Positions 10,532 through 20,477 of a DNA stretch of 40,034 nt are shown one piece after another. The notes under the pieces were generated by a model. That model made no database searches. It was not told the origin of the DNA and saw nothing but the letters and a program-made list of their open reading frames with translations. Origin of the DNA: Myrmaecium sp. VS I D KN 1 (Eukaryota; Ascomycota; Dothideomycetes; Valsariales; Valsariaceae). The position numbers and the translations under genes were made by a program. Each line of letters begins with the position of its first letter. The first letter of the stretch is position 1. The DNA lies in NCBI GenBank assembly GCA_019775845.1, contig JADQAV010000076.1:1-40034 (forward strand), in the 5' to 3' direction.

Positions 10532-11648
10532 AGGAACGAGGGAGTGCGAAAAAGTCTTTGAGCATTTTTCTTGTGATTTTAGTTGTTCATCCTTGCTGCT
10601 TCCTCCTTTGGTCCCAGGAGAGCTAGCAAGGAAGCCAACGCACTGTTCAACATTACTGTCGCGCCGGTCGTCTATATTATGGACCTTGCGATGGATGGCA
10701 TCCGTCATCTTGTAGATATTCGCTTTTTTGTTTCTCTGCTGTTGTTTTTCCTGATACCTGCAATGGTTTTTTTTCTCTTTCTCTTTCGGTTTGGATCACG
10801 GTGGGAAAATAGACGGGGCTTTGTCAAAAATTCAAAAGGTCGAAGGAGGTTTCAGTTGATATTTTCTTTTTCGCCAAGTAGATAGAGAGAGCGCGAAAGA
10901 AATAGAGAAAGAGAGACGGAGTATGTCTATACAATCCATGTATATGCCTGTTGAGTAAAGCCATCTCGATATGTAAAGCATGAGCGTTACTATCCAGTAT
11001 TCCATCCACTGCCCTTCCCTTTCCTCTCTTCAGCCTTCTTTCCCTGCCACCCTCCTTCTCAAGGCCGCACCCCGTAATCCTGTGACCCCGTCTTCCGTCT
11101 TCCGTCTTCCGTCATCCTCAACTCAACTCAGCTCAACTCAACTCGGTTCGGTTCAAGTCGGGTTGTATCGGGTCGGGGAGACAAGACCCATGAGTAGGTA
11201 GCAGGTAGGGTAACTGTGGGGTGGGAAGGAATTATGGAATTGTGGGGGAAGGCGGGGCCCGGTCCATTGAGTGACTCAGTTACCTACTAGGTTGTTTTTT
11301 GCTCCGCTCCCGTTCCGATCACGGTTCCGATCCGGTACGATTCCCATGTGCGGTAGGGGTTCCGACTGCTTATTGAGAAGGGACGGGGGAGGGGCGGGGA
11401 GCAAGAAAAGCAGAACGAAGTGCGACTTCGTGTCGCGTGTGCGCATGGAACGTACTAGAGTATTTGTGTCGAGACGGACAGTGGGAAGATCGGAGGGTAT
11501 GGATATCTATATATGCGAATGAAATCCCGTTCGTACAAGAAAAGTGGTATCATATATAAGGAGATCTATAGAGACAATATGCATGCACCGGGTATGAGTC
11601 GCAAGAGAATCCATACACAACCATTTCGCCACCACCCATATTCTCCCA
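10532..11648. other. Convergent intergenic region with simple repeats
   Basis: This is the 3' flank shared by the malic enzyme and rev1 genes. A T-rich stretch at about 10723-10870 probably belongs to the malic enzyme 3' UTR. Short tandem words occur at 11090-11112 (cttccgt repeated) and 11118-11152 (caact and cggtt pentamers). No coding region or RNA gene is supported. Confidence 0.5.
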
Positions 11649-14600
11649 TCAGAAGACCACGCTCCCCAAGCCTCGCTCCCTCACAGCAGCGCTGACACCC
11701 TCCTTCACCACCGCAACCGCCTTCTCCCACTCCCGCCTCCCGCCCGTGTCGGCCGCGACCTCCTCCCCCACCACCCACACCAGCCACCGCACCAACCCCA
11801 CACACTTCCCCAGATCCCGCTCCTCCTTTACCACCTCCTCCAGATACTCCACCAGCGCCCCCGCATCCTCCTCGTACGGGCCCTCCTCCCGGAACTCCAC
11901 CACCCACTCCTTCAGCGCGCCCCGCAACGCCTCCGGCGTCTGCAGCCGCATCGGCGCGAACGTCGGCTTTCGCACCTTCTTCTCCAGCACCAGCTTCCTC
12001 TGCGTCGCCGGCGTCGCCGGCGCCGTCCTCGCTTTCGCCTTGGTCGCCGCAGCAGCCGAGAGGTTCTTCGCTCGCAGTCGCGCCCGACGGTGCTCGGCCA
12101 GGACCTCGGCACGGATGTCTTCCGGCAACGCGGAGAGGAAGGACGGATCCGGCTCGGGGACCTCTTCGTCCTTCACTAGCGACGGGCCGTCGGTGTCGGA
12201 GGCTGAATTGTTGGCGCCGCTCCCGTCAGAAGCGCCACCCCGAGACTTCGGGCGGAAGCGGGACGAGGACGTGAGAAAGTTTGTCTGAGTTAAGGTCGGC
12301 CCAGCGGTTGCGGTAACGGTCCTTGTGACTGCATGTTTGGGAGGTCGTCCGCGTCTTCGGGGTAGCGGTGGAGGCGGAAGAGGCTTGCGTTTTCGAGGAG
12401 ATTGAGGAAGGAGTTGCTGCTGCGGCGGCTTCCGAGGTGACGAAGGAGCAGACCGAGAGCCAGGTGTTTCATTCGAATAGAACGCAAGAATCTCGGCACG
12501 GAGAGAAGGGGAGAGCTCGTTCAAAGTATCGGGATCGAGCTGAGATTGCGGGGGAAGCGATGTCAACACTGACTGGGTAGGCTTGTTCCTCGGCGTTGGA
12601 GTGGGTGAAGAAGCACGTTCCTGGTCGCGGGATTGGCGAACCAACTTCGAACGAATGTCATCGCTCAGTTCCGCTAGAACGCTCGGGTCGACCTGGGACG
12701 GCAGGACAAACTGTGTGCCCAGAGTGTTGAGTGGTCTCTTACTGGGACTGGCGGAGTTGAGGTTCTCTGCTCCAAATTTAACGTAGCTTGCGGAAACGCG
12801 AGACTTCTTGGGGGTTTCAACGTCGTCTTGGATAGCGTCTTCAGACTCCCTTGGAGGCGGTGGGGGTTTTGGGGCGGTGTTGACTTTGAATTGGAGACGC
12901 CGTTGGCTGCTCTCCATTTGACCGTCCCCGCCGCCCTTGATCGGTTCTAGCTTCGTCATCTGTATCCCTATGCCTCGTAACTCGCCGGGGGAAAAGCCGA
13001 AGCCTTTCAAAATCGAAAGTGCCTCCCTAGTGATGATTTCTGGAGAGTTGGTAGAAACTCCTAGGACGACGCTCTTGTTGAAGGTATCGCATTTCCCGTG
13101 TCCAAGGTGCTTCGGAGGGTCCAGCGGCGCATCGGCAGATCGCTTCATTATCTTCATGGTAAGTTGGCGTCCTCGAACTTTCTCTTTCAGAAGGCGTTTG
13201 CTTAGCTCTTCACACAAGCTGTTGATGAAGTCGATGACCTGTTCCTGGTTCTCGAATCGGACACCCCAATTCACCTCCGCGGAAACCGATTTGCGAATGA
13301 CCTGGTCACCAACTTCGGCACGATCGATGCCTCTGGCATACTCCCAGATCTTCTCGCCCGTCTTTGGACCCAGCGTCTGCATGAGCTTCTCTTTCGAGAA
13401 TTCTCTGACGTCTTTGACAAATTTGATACCAATCTCTTCGAGCTTGCCGCCAATGCTGGACGCCACTCCCGGAAGATCCTGCACCTCAAGCTGTCCTATA
13501 AAATCCAAGACCTCTTCGGGTTTGATTTGATACTGGCCAGCAGGCTTTGCCTTCCGCAGAGCCACCTTGGCCAGGAGGACATTGCCTCCTATTCCAACAG
13601 AGACATTGCAGTCAGTCCGTCTCTTGACCTCTTCCCGCAGCTCCCGAGCAACCTCTTCCGCTTTAGTCTGCTCACGATACTGACTGCCTTCGCTCCTTTT
13701 CACCCCATCCGATCCCCCATAAGCAATGCATATGCTTGAAATATCGATCAGCGCCTCATCCACACTGACGCTCTGCATTATACCCCCAACGTTCAGGATG
13801 GCATCATAGAATGCTCGACTAGCCTCTTCATACGCTGGAAAGTCGTATGGTAATATCTTCAGATCTGGACACAGCTCCAAAGCTCTTTTCATCCACATTC
13901 CGTTTTTGACTCCAAATTCTCGTGCAGGGTAGTTGCAACTTGCAATCTCGGAGCCGGTTCCATTGCCATGTGCCACAACGGCAGGCATGTCTTTATACTG
14001 GGGGTGCCTCAATAAAGACACCGCGACGAAAAAGCTGTCAAAATCCACATGCAGGATATACTTCCTCGCGCCAGGAGTTCGTTTCTGTTTCTTCTGGGAA
14101 GCCGATTTTTCGGCAGTCAGAGCTTGGAGCTGCGACTTCAGGTCGGCTTTCCAGGTTGAGAGATGATGCAGGCGGGATTCTCGATAATACTGTGCCAGGA
14201 AGTCGGGGTTGACCACCGTAGACCTCCGGATATTCGGGTCCGCGAGTAATTTAGCATTATGCTCTTCAGCTGTCATCTTTCTCCGCTTCGATGGCGTCTC
14301 CTCTCCCACACTTCGGGAACGTTTTCGGCTTGTTTCATGTCCATTTTGGTCCGATGTGGGATCGTACATATTGTCAACTTCTCCTGCATCTGAGATAGCG
14401 TCTGATTCTTCAAGAGTCGGACTGGTCTTGGGGGGCGTGTGAGGCGTGACCACATCCAGAGGAACTACGCGTTGACCGTCAAGGCCTTCCGTCTCCAGGA
14501 AGCTACCATCAAATCCTCCATAATCGGAGCTCCGCTGGCTTGGCTGATTTGAGTTCGGCAAGTCGTCGCCTTCCACATCATCCGGTGTTGGGAGCCTTTG

Positions 14601-15337
14601 CGAGAGAAACTGGGAAGGCCGCGGACTGTTCGATGGATGCCCCTCACCCTTAAGCTCTCTAGTATACCAACTTGCGTCTGTCTGGTCTCGATAACCCTCA
14701 CCCTTAAGCTCTCTAGTATACCAACTTGCGTCTGTCTGGTCTCGATAACCCCGGGTTTGCTTGTTTACCTGGGTGACAACTTGCCCATTGTCAAAGCCTA
14801 AGACTCTTTGACCTGCGCCCTCATCCAACACTCGATAAGAATCCCATGGCAACAGCCTACCAGTTTTCACACAATCCACAATCCATGCTGGCTTCACAAT
14901 CCTGTAACGCCTGAACTCGACTGCTTTCTTCGGGGTCAGGCTGCTGGCGATGATGTGGGTAACCGTGGTCTTCCCGTCCAGGTATTGCAAAAACCCGCCG
15001 CCGTGGGTGACGATAAGCTTGTGGAGGTCGTTGAGTGAAGGCTGGGTGTAACCGTTGACATGCACGACCACTCCGCGGAAGATTTGAGGCTTTCCCGGTG
15101 ACTGCGCGCGCAACTCAGCGTCGAGATTCTGCAACTTGATTTTCTTGCGGCGAAAGTAGTCGCCAAAGCCACCGAACTTGGAGCCTTTGTACTCCTCCCC
15201 TTCCTCGTCCTCAAAGGTGTCTGGAACGCGTGTTAGACAAGTTGAGGCCGCTGTAGTAGGGCACACGCGTCGCGCCACTCACGGTTCTCGATCCGTTTCC
15301 GGACCGAGTTGGAGTTCTCTTCCAGCCGTGACCCCAT
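11649..15337 (-). CDS. rev1: DNA repair protein Rev1 (Y-family deoxycytidyl transferase)
   Basis: There are two exons, 15337-15283 and 15220-11649, with a 62-nt intron (GTGAGT...TTCCAG); they encode 1208 residues. Rev1 inserts dCMP opposite abasic sites and damaged bases and is the scaffold for polymerase zeta in translesion synthesis, in the nucleus. Features in order: the conserved N-terminus (MGSRLEENSNSVRKRIENH); a BRCT domain at about 60-150; an exact 18-residue tandem repeat at 176-211; a basic linker (KRSRSVGEETPSKRRK); the N-digit region before the palm (about 355-380); the palm with catalytic Asp in HVDFDSFF (about 409-416) and SVDEALID (Asp506, Glu507); little finger to about 780. 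Three ubiquitin-binding UBM-like segments follow (about 862-880, 911-930, 1043-1060), with an AT-hook-like RRRGRPPK between the last two. The C-terminal helical domain (about 1112-1208) binds other polymerases. The gene is divergent from the FKBP gene, 422 bp away. Confidence 0.95.
14643..14750 (-). repeat. Exact 54-bp tandem duplication inside rev1
   Basis: Two identical, directly adjacent 54-bp copies (14750-14697 and 14696-14643) encode the 18-residue unit GYRDQTDASWYTRELKGE twice. It lies between the BRCT domain and the polymerase core, in a part expected to be disordered. The lack of any difference between the copies suggests a recent event or ongoing homogenisation. Confidence 0.95.
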
Positions 15338-15759
15338 GTTGCCGACTGAGCGAGGACATCATCGGGATGCTGATCGGATCATGACATGAATTAGTGTTGG
15401 TATCTGTGTCGTTAAGGATAGAGACGGACGAGGGATGATGGGATCTGAGTGGAGAAACGTGAGCAGGCGTTCGCGCGTCATGGGTGGGTCGAGGGCAAAT
15501 CTTGGCGGCGCTAGAGGCGGAAAAACGGGACCGGCGCATGGGTCCGCTCGAGTTTTATGTTGTCTGGGAAGCTCCAGCCAGTTCGTCCCATCGCAACCGC
15601 AGTTTTTTTTTTTTTTTCTCTGCCCTTCTCTTCTTTACGTGCCTACTTCTCTCAACCTCCGCCCCAAATCCTAACATCCCTTCAGTTCAGACTCTCAGTT
15701 CTCTTCTTCCTCTCCATCTATAATCTCCTACACCTTTGTCTCTCTCACCGTCAGTCACG
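15338..15759. promoter_or_regulatory. Divergent promoter between rev1 and the FKBP gene
   Basis: These 422 bp separate the two start codons. On the FKBP side a 15-16 nt poly-T tract (about 15602-15618) is followed by a long CT-rich stretch up to the ATG, typical of fungal core promoters and transcription start regions. The rev1 side has no clear TATA element. Confidence 0.5.
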
Positions 15760-17474
15760 ATGTCCGGCCTCGTCCCCGTCAATGTTTACGGCCTGAAGGT
15801 CCCTACTGGGGACTTCCCCATTCCGGCGGCGCCTGATTTCCCGGCTACGGTATGTACTACAAATGCCTTGCCAGTACCGGAGCAGCGAACAGCCCTCAAA
15901 TTCGCTCTGGGAGTCGCTGCGCGCATTGTCTTATCGCAGTAGAAGCTAACCATGTCAGATCCGTATCACCATGGCTGCCATCGACCCTAGCGCTTCTCCC
16001 CAGCTCGACAACGTCGCAGACGGTGCCACTCCTCGCGCCACCCTGAAAATCCTCAGACAGCACGTCGAGGATGAAGAGGATGAGGATTACGACGAAGATG
16101 ATGACAGCATTGAGGCGATCAAGGCCCGCCTGGCCGGCGTCATCTCCGACGAGTCCGACGAGGAGTCCGATGAGGAAGAGGCGGAAGCCAACGGTGGTCC
16201 CAGCGACCCTGCCAAGTCCAAGAAGGCTCGTAAAGAGGCTGCTTTGAAAGAGATCTTGGCTGATCTTCAAAACCAGGACGGCATGGACATCGACAGCCCC
16301 AAGAACAAGAGCAAGGGCAAGAAGAAGGCTGCCGACAAGGAAGAGGAGAGCGACGAGAGCAGCGACGAAGAGGAGGATGACTACGAGGGTGAGGTTGAGG
16401 AATTCGTGCTTTGCACCCTGGACCCCGCCAAGGTTGGTAGACGCAGCCTCCGTCTCCGCAGAAACCGTACTTACCTATTCGAAACAGCACTACCAGCAAC
16501 CCCTCGAGATAACGATTGGCGAGGATGAGCGTGTTTACTTCCAGGTCAGCGGTACGCACGATGTCTACCTCACTGGTAACTACGTCATCCCTGCCCATGA
16601 TCACGACCATGACGAGGATGATTACGACTCCGAGGATGATGAGGACTATGACCTCTCTCCCGATGAGGACGAGCTCTACGATGATGAGGAGAGCGAAGAC
16701 GCTCTCGACGACCTCCAGGATCCCCGGATCGAGGAGCTCCCTTCTGACGAGGAGGAGGAGGCGCCTAAGCTCATCAAGGCCGATGCCAAGGCTGATGAGA
16801 AGAAGAACAAGAAGCGTCCTGCCGAGGAGTCTGAGGAGGATGCTACTCTCGACGAGCAGATCAGCAAGTCCAAGGCTGCCGCCGGCGAGAAGCTCAGCAA
16901 GAAGCAGCAGAAGAAGCTGAAGACCAACGAGGGCAAGGCTGTGCCTGCTGAGGAACCTAAGAAGGAGGCCAAGACCGACAAGAAGGTACAGTTTGCGAAG
17001 AACCTCGAGATGGGCCCCACAGGCTCGCCGAAGGTTGACTCCAAGACTGACACCAAGAAGGACGAGAAGCCTAAGGCCGCACTTGGTGTCAAGGTCGTCA
17101 ACGGTGTGAAGATCGATGACAAGAAGCTTGGAACTGGCCCGGCCGCGAAGAAGGGCGACAGGATCGGTATGCGCTACATTGGCAAGCTCGAGAAGGATGG
17201 CAAGGTCTTTGACTGTAAGTTTCGTCCCGTCATAACAAGCTTCAGAAGCATTCACTAACAGAACGTAGCCAACAAGAAGGGCAAGCCTTTCACCTTCAAG
17301 CTCGGTGCTGGTGAGGTGATCAAGGGCTGGGACATCGGTGTCGCTGGCATGTGCGTCGGTGGCGAGCGTCGCATTACCATTCCTCCCCAGCACGCCTACG
17401 GCAGCCAGAAGATCCCTGGCATCCCTCCCAACTCCACCCTTGTTTTCGACATCAAGATGATCAGCCTGAACTAG
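15760..17474 (+). CDS. Nucleolar-type FKBP peptidyl-prolyl isomerase (Fpr3/Fpr4 family)
   Basis: There are four exons: 15760-15849, 15959-16432, 16488-17214 and 17269-17474 (498 residues). Intron 2 uses a less common GTTGGT donor, but it is the only choice that keeps the frame. The protein begins with the nucleoplasmin-like N-terminal part known from yeast Fpr3/Fpr4 ([20 protein letters not shown]; later [20 protein letters not shown] and [11 protein letters not shown]). Several Asp/Glu/Ser-rich acidic blocks and Lys-rich stretches follow. The C-terminal FKBP domain (about 395-498) carries [10 protein letters not shown] upstream, then [32 protein letters not shown] and [10 protein letters not shown]. 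The enzyme isomerises Xaa-Pro bonds. Family members act as histone chaperones and proline isomerases in nucleolus and chromatin. The length is close to the family norm. Confidence 0.93.
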
Positions 17475-18143
17475 ACGGCGTTCACTGGATCTTTTGGTGT
17501 TAGGTGGAGTCTGTAACTGTACATTGAAGCAGCAATCTCCGCATCGCTGTACCTTGCGCGACATGAGGGCAAGGGCACATGCGTCCGCCGTTCTCCATGC
17601 TTCAGTATTTGCTTGTCTTATTTTCTGTTATGTCATTTGAGATATCCGACCTGCATAGAAGACGCCCTTTCCTCTCTTGAAACCGGAAAGGATGCGAGGA
17701 TGGGATCGATGAAGGGGAATTGGTCCGACGGAAAGGCAACGTAAAATTTGAAGCACAGGACTGTTCCAATCTGCAGGAATGATGGATCTCTCTCAAGGCT
17801 TCCACCGTGGAGGAGAAAAAAGATCTTTTCTTATTGTCCTTTTTCTTTCTTCATCTCTCTGGTCGAAAAAAAAAACAATGGGAGGTGTTTTCAAGGAGTT
17901 TCTATCATTTTTCTTTCCTTCTTCTCTTCCTGCTAAACGTGGCTGTATTGCTATTAAGGCCCATACTTTTTTTTCATCCTCTTAGATCAGATACTCAGAT
18001 CATATACAAATATGTATCCTGGTTCACTGCGTTCTTGATGTACCCATTTCCTATCTGTGCACTTTGTGGTCCGCTCCGTCTCAAGGATGCATAACACAAC
18101 AGCCTTTCCTCCCCCACTTTTGGAAGCCCTTCCCGAATGATTA
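17475..18143. other. 3' flank of the FKBP gene
   Basis: This gene-free stretch becomes T-rich from about 17820 to 18010 and probably contains the 3' UTR and polyadenylation region. Short + strand frames here are Phe/Ser low complexity and are not supported. It ends at the target duplication of the inverted-repeat element. Confidence 0.5.
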
Positions 18144-18151
18144 AATGCGTA

Positions 18152-18233
18152 GGAAATTGATAATCGTACAACCCCTACATTACTGCGCGTACAACCCCCA
18201 GATTACTAGACGTACAACCCCCCTTCCGATTGG
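18152..18233 (+). repeat. Left terminal inverted repeat
   Basis: This 82-bp arm contains three GTACAACCCC words about 22 and 24 bp apart, two of them preceded by ATTACT and four bases. It ends CTTCCGATTGG. Regular subterminal words of this kind are often transposase binding sites. Confidence 0.9.
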
Positions 18234-18291
18234 TCAGAAACACGCGGTATAGGCTGGCAGTATACTGATTTTGCTCAACGCCCGGCATTAC

Positions 18292-18503
18292 GCCTGCGAG
18301 GGCCCTACGTAAGGCCTGCGAGGCGCCCTACGTAAGGCCTGCGAGGCGCCCTTCGTAAGGCCTGCGAGGCGCCTATACGGTTCTACCGGAGCTTGCGAGG
18401 GGCCCTGCGTGAGGGCCTACGTGAGGGCCTACGTGAGGGCCTGCGAGGGGGCCTGTGAGAGGGCCTGCGAGGGAGCCTGTGGGAGAGCCTGCGAGGGAGC
18501 CTC
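18292..18503 (+). repeat. Two minisatellite blocks inside the TIR element
   Basis: Block one (about 18292-18379) is four units of 22-23 bp built on GCCTGCGAGGCGCCCTACGT plus AAG. Block two (about 18407-18503) is roughly eight diverged 12-bp units of the type GTGAGGGCCTAC or GAGGGAGCCTGC. The two share the GCCTGCGAGG core. No protein is encoded. Confidence 0.85.
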
Positions 18504-18614
18504 TATGTCTGCCTGATGGCCTGCTTGAGGGCCTGATAGTCTACCTGAGGGCGAGAGAAGGCTGCGAGGAAGCCCGCGGAAGGGCCTACGTATAGGCTTC
18601 TAGCCAATCGGAAG

Positions 18615-18695
18615 CCAATCGGAAGGGGGTTGTACGTCTAGTAATCGAGGGGTTGTACGCGCAGTAATGTAGGGGTTGTACGATTATCAATTTCC
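18615..18695 (-). repeat. Right terminal inverted repeat
   Basis: This is the 81-bp partner of the left arm. It differs mainly by CT for CA after the second GTACAACCCC word and by one C in the third. The inner border is extended by a duplicated CCAATCGGAAG (18604-18625). Confidence 0.9.
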
Positions 18696-18703
18696 AATGC
18701 GTA

Positions 18704-19472
18704 TCCCGGAGTGGCACCAAAACGCAAATGATATGTACATGAGTGAGAGGGAAAAGAAACAACGGTGAATGCGCGACCCAACCCCGCTCTCCCCCCGCTT
18801 GTACTCCATCCTCATCCCCCACGCAACACACATCTCCCCGTATCGGCAATTCGGGAAGGTAAAGGCGATCCATGCTGCGGCCGGGGCGGGACTGACACAC
18901 AAACAGACCAAGAAAAAGAACAACACATGAGGGTGGTGGCAAGCACATGGAGAGGCGGTGTAGGGAAGAGGAAAGACATGTTGGTTGGCGCCAGAGAAGA
19001 TCAGCGGACAGGTAACACGAAGGATCTGCTGAAGGCAGAGGGGGAAGCGGTGTAGGTGGAGAGGGGACACTCCTCGGAAACCGACAGTGATCCAGCTTAG
19101 CCAGCCATTTAGAAAGGGAAGGGATTCGAGGTATCGGAAAGAGAAAGCCATGTTGGTAGATTGGTGATTCATCTGCCTATTGACTTCCACTGACAAGTAC
19201 AGGTGTAATTCAACAGCAACAGCTAAACCCTGACGCCAGATGACCACCCAGTAACGACAGCGATAAGGATTCCGCTTTCCTAGCGGTCATAAGGAAAACC
19301 CATGCTGAGTTGTAAAGCGAAAACAAAGTCAAGTACGTAGAAACACAATGTTGAACTGAAAAAAGCAAATCAAAACGTCAAGAAGGGAATGGATGGTAGA
19401 ATAGATGCATCGTGCTTTCTGGGAAATGAAGGGAGAATGGGGAGAAAACAACACCGGAAAGACAAATGCCGA
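18704..19472. other. 3' flank of the antizyme gene
   Basis: No gene is supported. A 186-codon - strand frame (18687-19247) overlaps the transposon end, has no recognisable domain and is probably chance. AT-rich DNA just below the antizyme stop codon is its likely 3' UTR. Confidence 0.45.
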
Positions 19473-20477
19473 CTAAGTTTCCATACTCAGTATTAGCCAT
19501 TCGGTGCTGACAATCTCATCATCCCTTGTCCAGTCGTTTAGCGTCATTGGCTCGAAACCAACCCAGCCTAGATCCCGCATGAGACTGTTCAACTCATCTG
19601 GCGGGGAATGGCGGTCGATGCAGACAGCTAACTTGGAGCAATCGAATGCAGGATGGGAACAGAGCTCAAGAAGAGCCATCAAGCTGTCACCGCAGTCAGT
19701 CGATGTGTAGCCAACACTTCGAGGCGATGGTACTTACCCAGGCTTGAGATCGCATCCTAGAACGCCTTGGTCAAAGAAGACGAACAATGTGTTGTCACTA
19801 CCGTCAGGCGTTTGCGCAACGAAGCCTCTGAACCTCGCGCCGCCCACATAATCATACATTTCAATCCACTTGCTCACCAGTCCCCGCGGAGACTTGATCA
19901 TGATGTCCTCGGGTGTCGAACGTTCGGACGTCGGCGGAGATGGCAACCCATGACTGATAGTTGTCGTAGCGGTATTGATGCCAGGAATGTTGTTACTGTA
20001 TTGCACACCCATCGCAAGCGAGTCCTGGTAGGCCAAGTTCCCCTCACCAAGGAAAACAGCCTTCAGTGTCTCGCAGAAGAGTCTCTCACACTCTCCCGCA
20101 ATGGTGTATGCCGCCCCCCCTCGGCGCGCCGAACGCGGCTGGCTCCTGGCCTTGTCGCTGCGCGTAGCAGTATAGGCGGCGAGGGGGGGACTTAGCGGTG
20201 GAGAAGGTATTCCCTGGAGGCTTCGTCAGTACCATTGTCGCGTACAGGCATCGCTCTGAAGGATAGGAGTCTACAATAACCTACCGAGCTGACCTCAGGA
20301 ACGCCAATCGACCCCGCCGGCCCCGGTCGAAGAGTAATGAAATCCCTGGAGAGCCGTCGAGCAAGCATCGACGGCGTAGCAGCTCGCGAGGACGTTGGGA
20401 CGGGCCTGGTGGCTCATGGTATTCTCGTAGTAATTACTACTACTACTGGAATTCATACTACTGGTGATTCGCGCCAT
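19473..20477 (-). CDS. OAZ1: Ornithine decarboxylase antizyme, expressed by +1 programmed frameshifting
   Basis: There are three exons: 20477-20285, 20213-19738 and 19683-19473. Antizyme binds ornithine decarboxylase, sends it to the proteasome without ubiquitin, and blocks polyamine uptake. Frame 0 from the ATG at 20477 encodes 60 residues (MARITSSMNSSSSSNYYENT...GGVDWRS) and stops at TGA 20297-20295. Skipping the T of this TGA continues EVSS, and after a 71-nt phase-0 intron GIPSPPLSPPLAA follows. The full product is about 292 residues. The C-terminal half carries the antizyme fold: AAYTIAGECERLFCETLKAV, FVFFDQGVLGCDLKPG, LAVCIDRHSPPDEL, RDLGWVGFEPMTLNDW and STEWLILSMET. Antizyme frameshifting is stimulated by polyamines, giving feedback control. 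No in-frame ATG was seen upstream of 20477, though an extra 5' exon cannot be excluded. Confidence 0.9.
20295..20300 (-). promoter_or_regulatory. +1 ribosomal frameshift site TCC-TGA
   Basis: The antizyme frame 0 ends CGT TCC TGA GGT. The conserved antizyme coding sequence resumes exactly one base later (GAG GTC AGC TCG), so UCC-UGA is the slip site, the same codon pair as in animal antizymes. The following base is G rather than the U usual in mammals. The donor of intron 1 lies only 10 nt after the stop. Confidence 0.9.

Larger units (their letters stand above)
18152..18695. mobile_element. Non-autonomous TIR element (MITE-like), 544 bp, with 8-bp target duplication
   Basis: The left end (18152-18233) and the reverse complement of the right end (18615-18695) match over about 80 bp with only two or three differences, both starting GGAAATTGATAATCGTACAA. 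The 8-bp word AATGCGTA directly abuts both ends (18144-18151 and 18696-18703) as a target-site duplication. No open frame of useful length lies inside, so any movement would depend on a transposase from elsewhere. The interior consists of GC-rich short tandem repeats. An 8-bp duplication fits hAT and some other cut-and-paste superfamilies, while TIRs this long are more usual for Mutator-like elements, so the superfamily is left open. Near-perfect ends suggest a fairly young insertion. Confidence 0.88.

Noticed and set aside
9458-10708. 416-codon open frame on the - strand
   Set aside because: It is the antisense shadow of the last malic enzyme exon, caused by third-position C/G bias; it has no domain and is Asp/Gly/Val-rich.
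16140-17564. 474-codon - strand frame opposite the FKBP gene
   Set aside because: It mirrors acidic/Lys-rich codons as Leu/Val-rich antisense; the + strand has clear FKBP motifs and splice sites.
18292-18503. Regular repeats considered as a CRISPR-like array
   Set aside because: The units are contiguous tandem repeats without unique spacers, inside a transposon of a eukaryotic genome.
18687-19247. 186-codon - strand frame beside the transposon
   Set aside because: It overlaps the right inverted repeat and lacks any recognisable domain or good start context.
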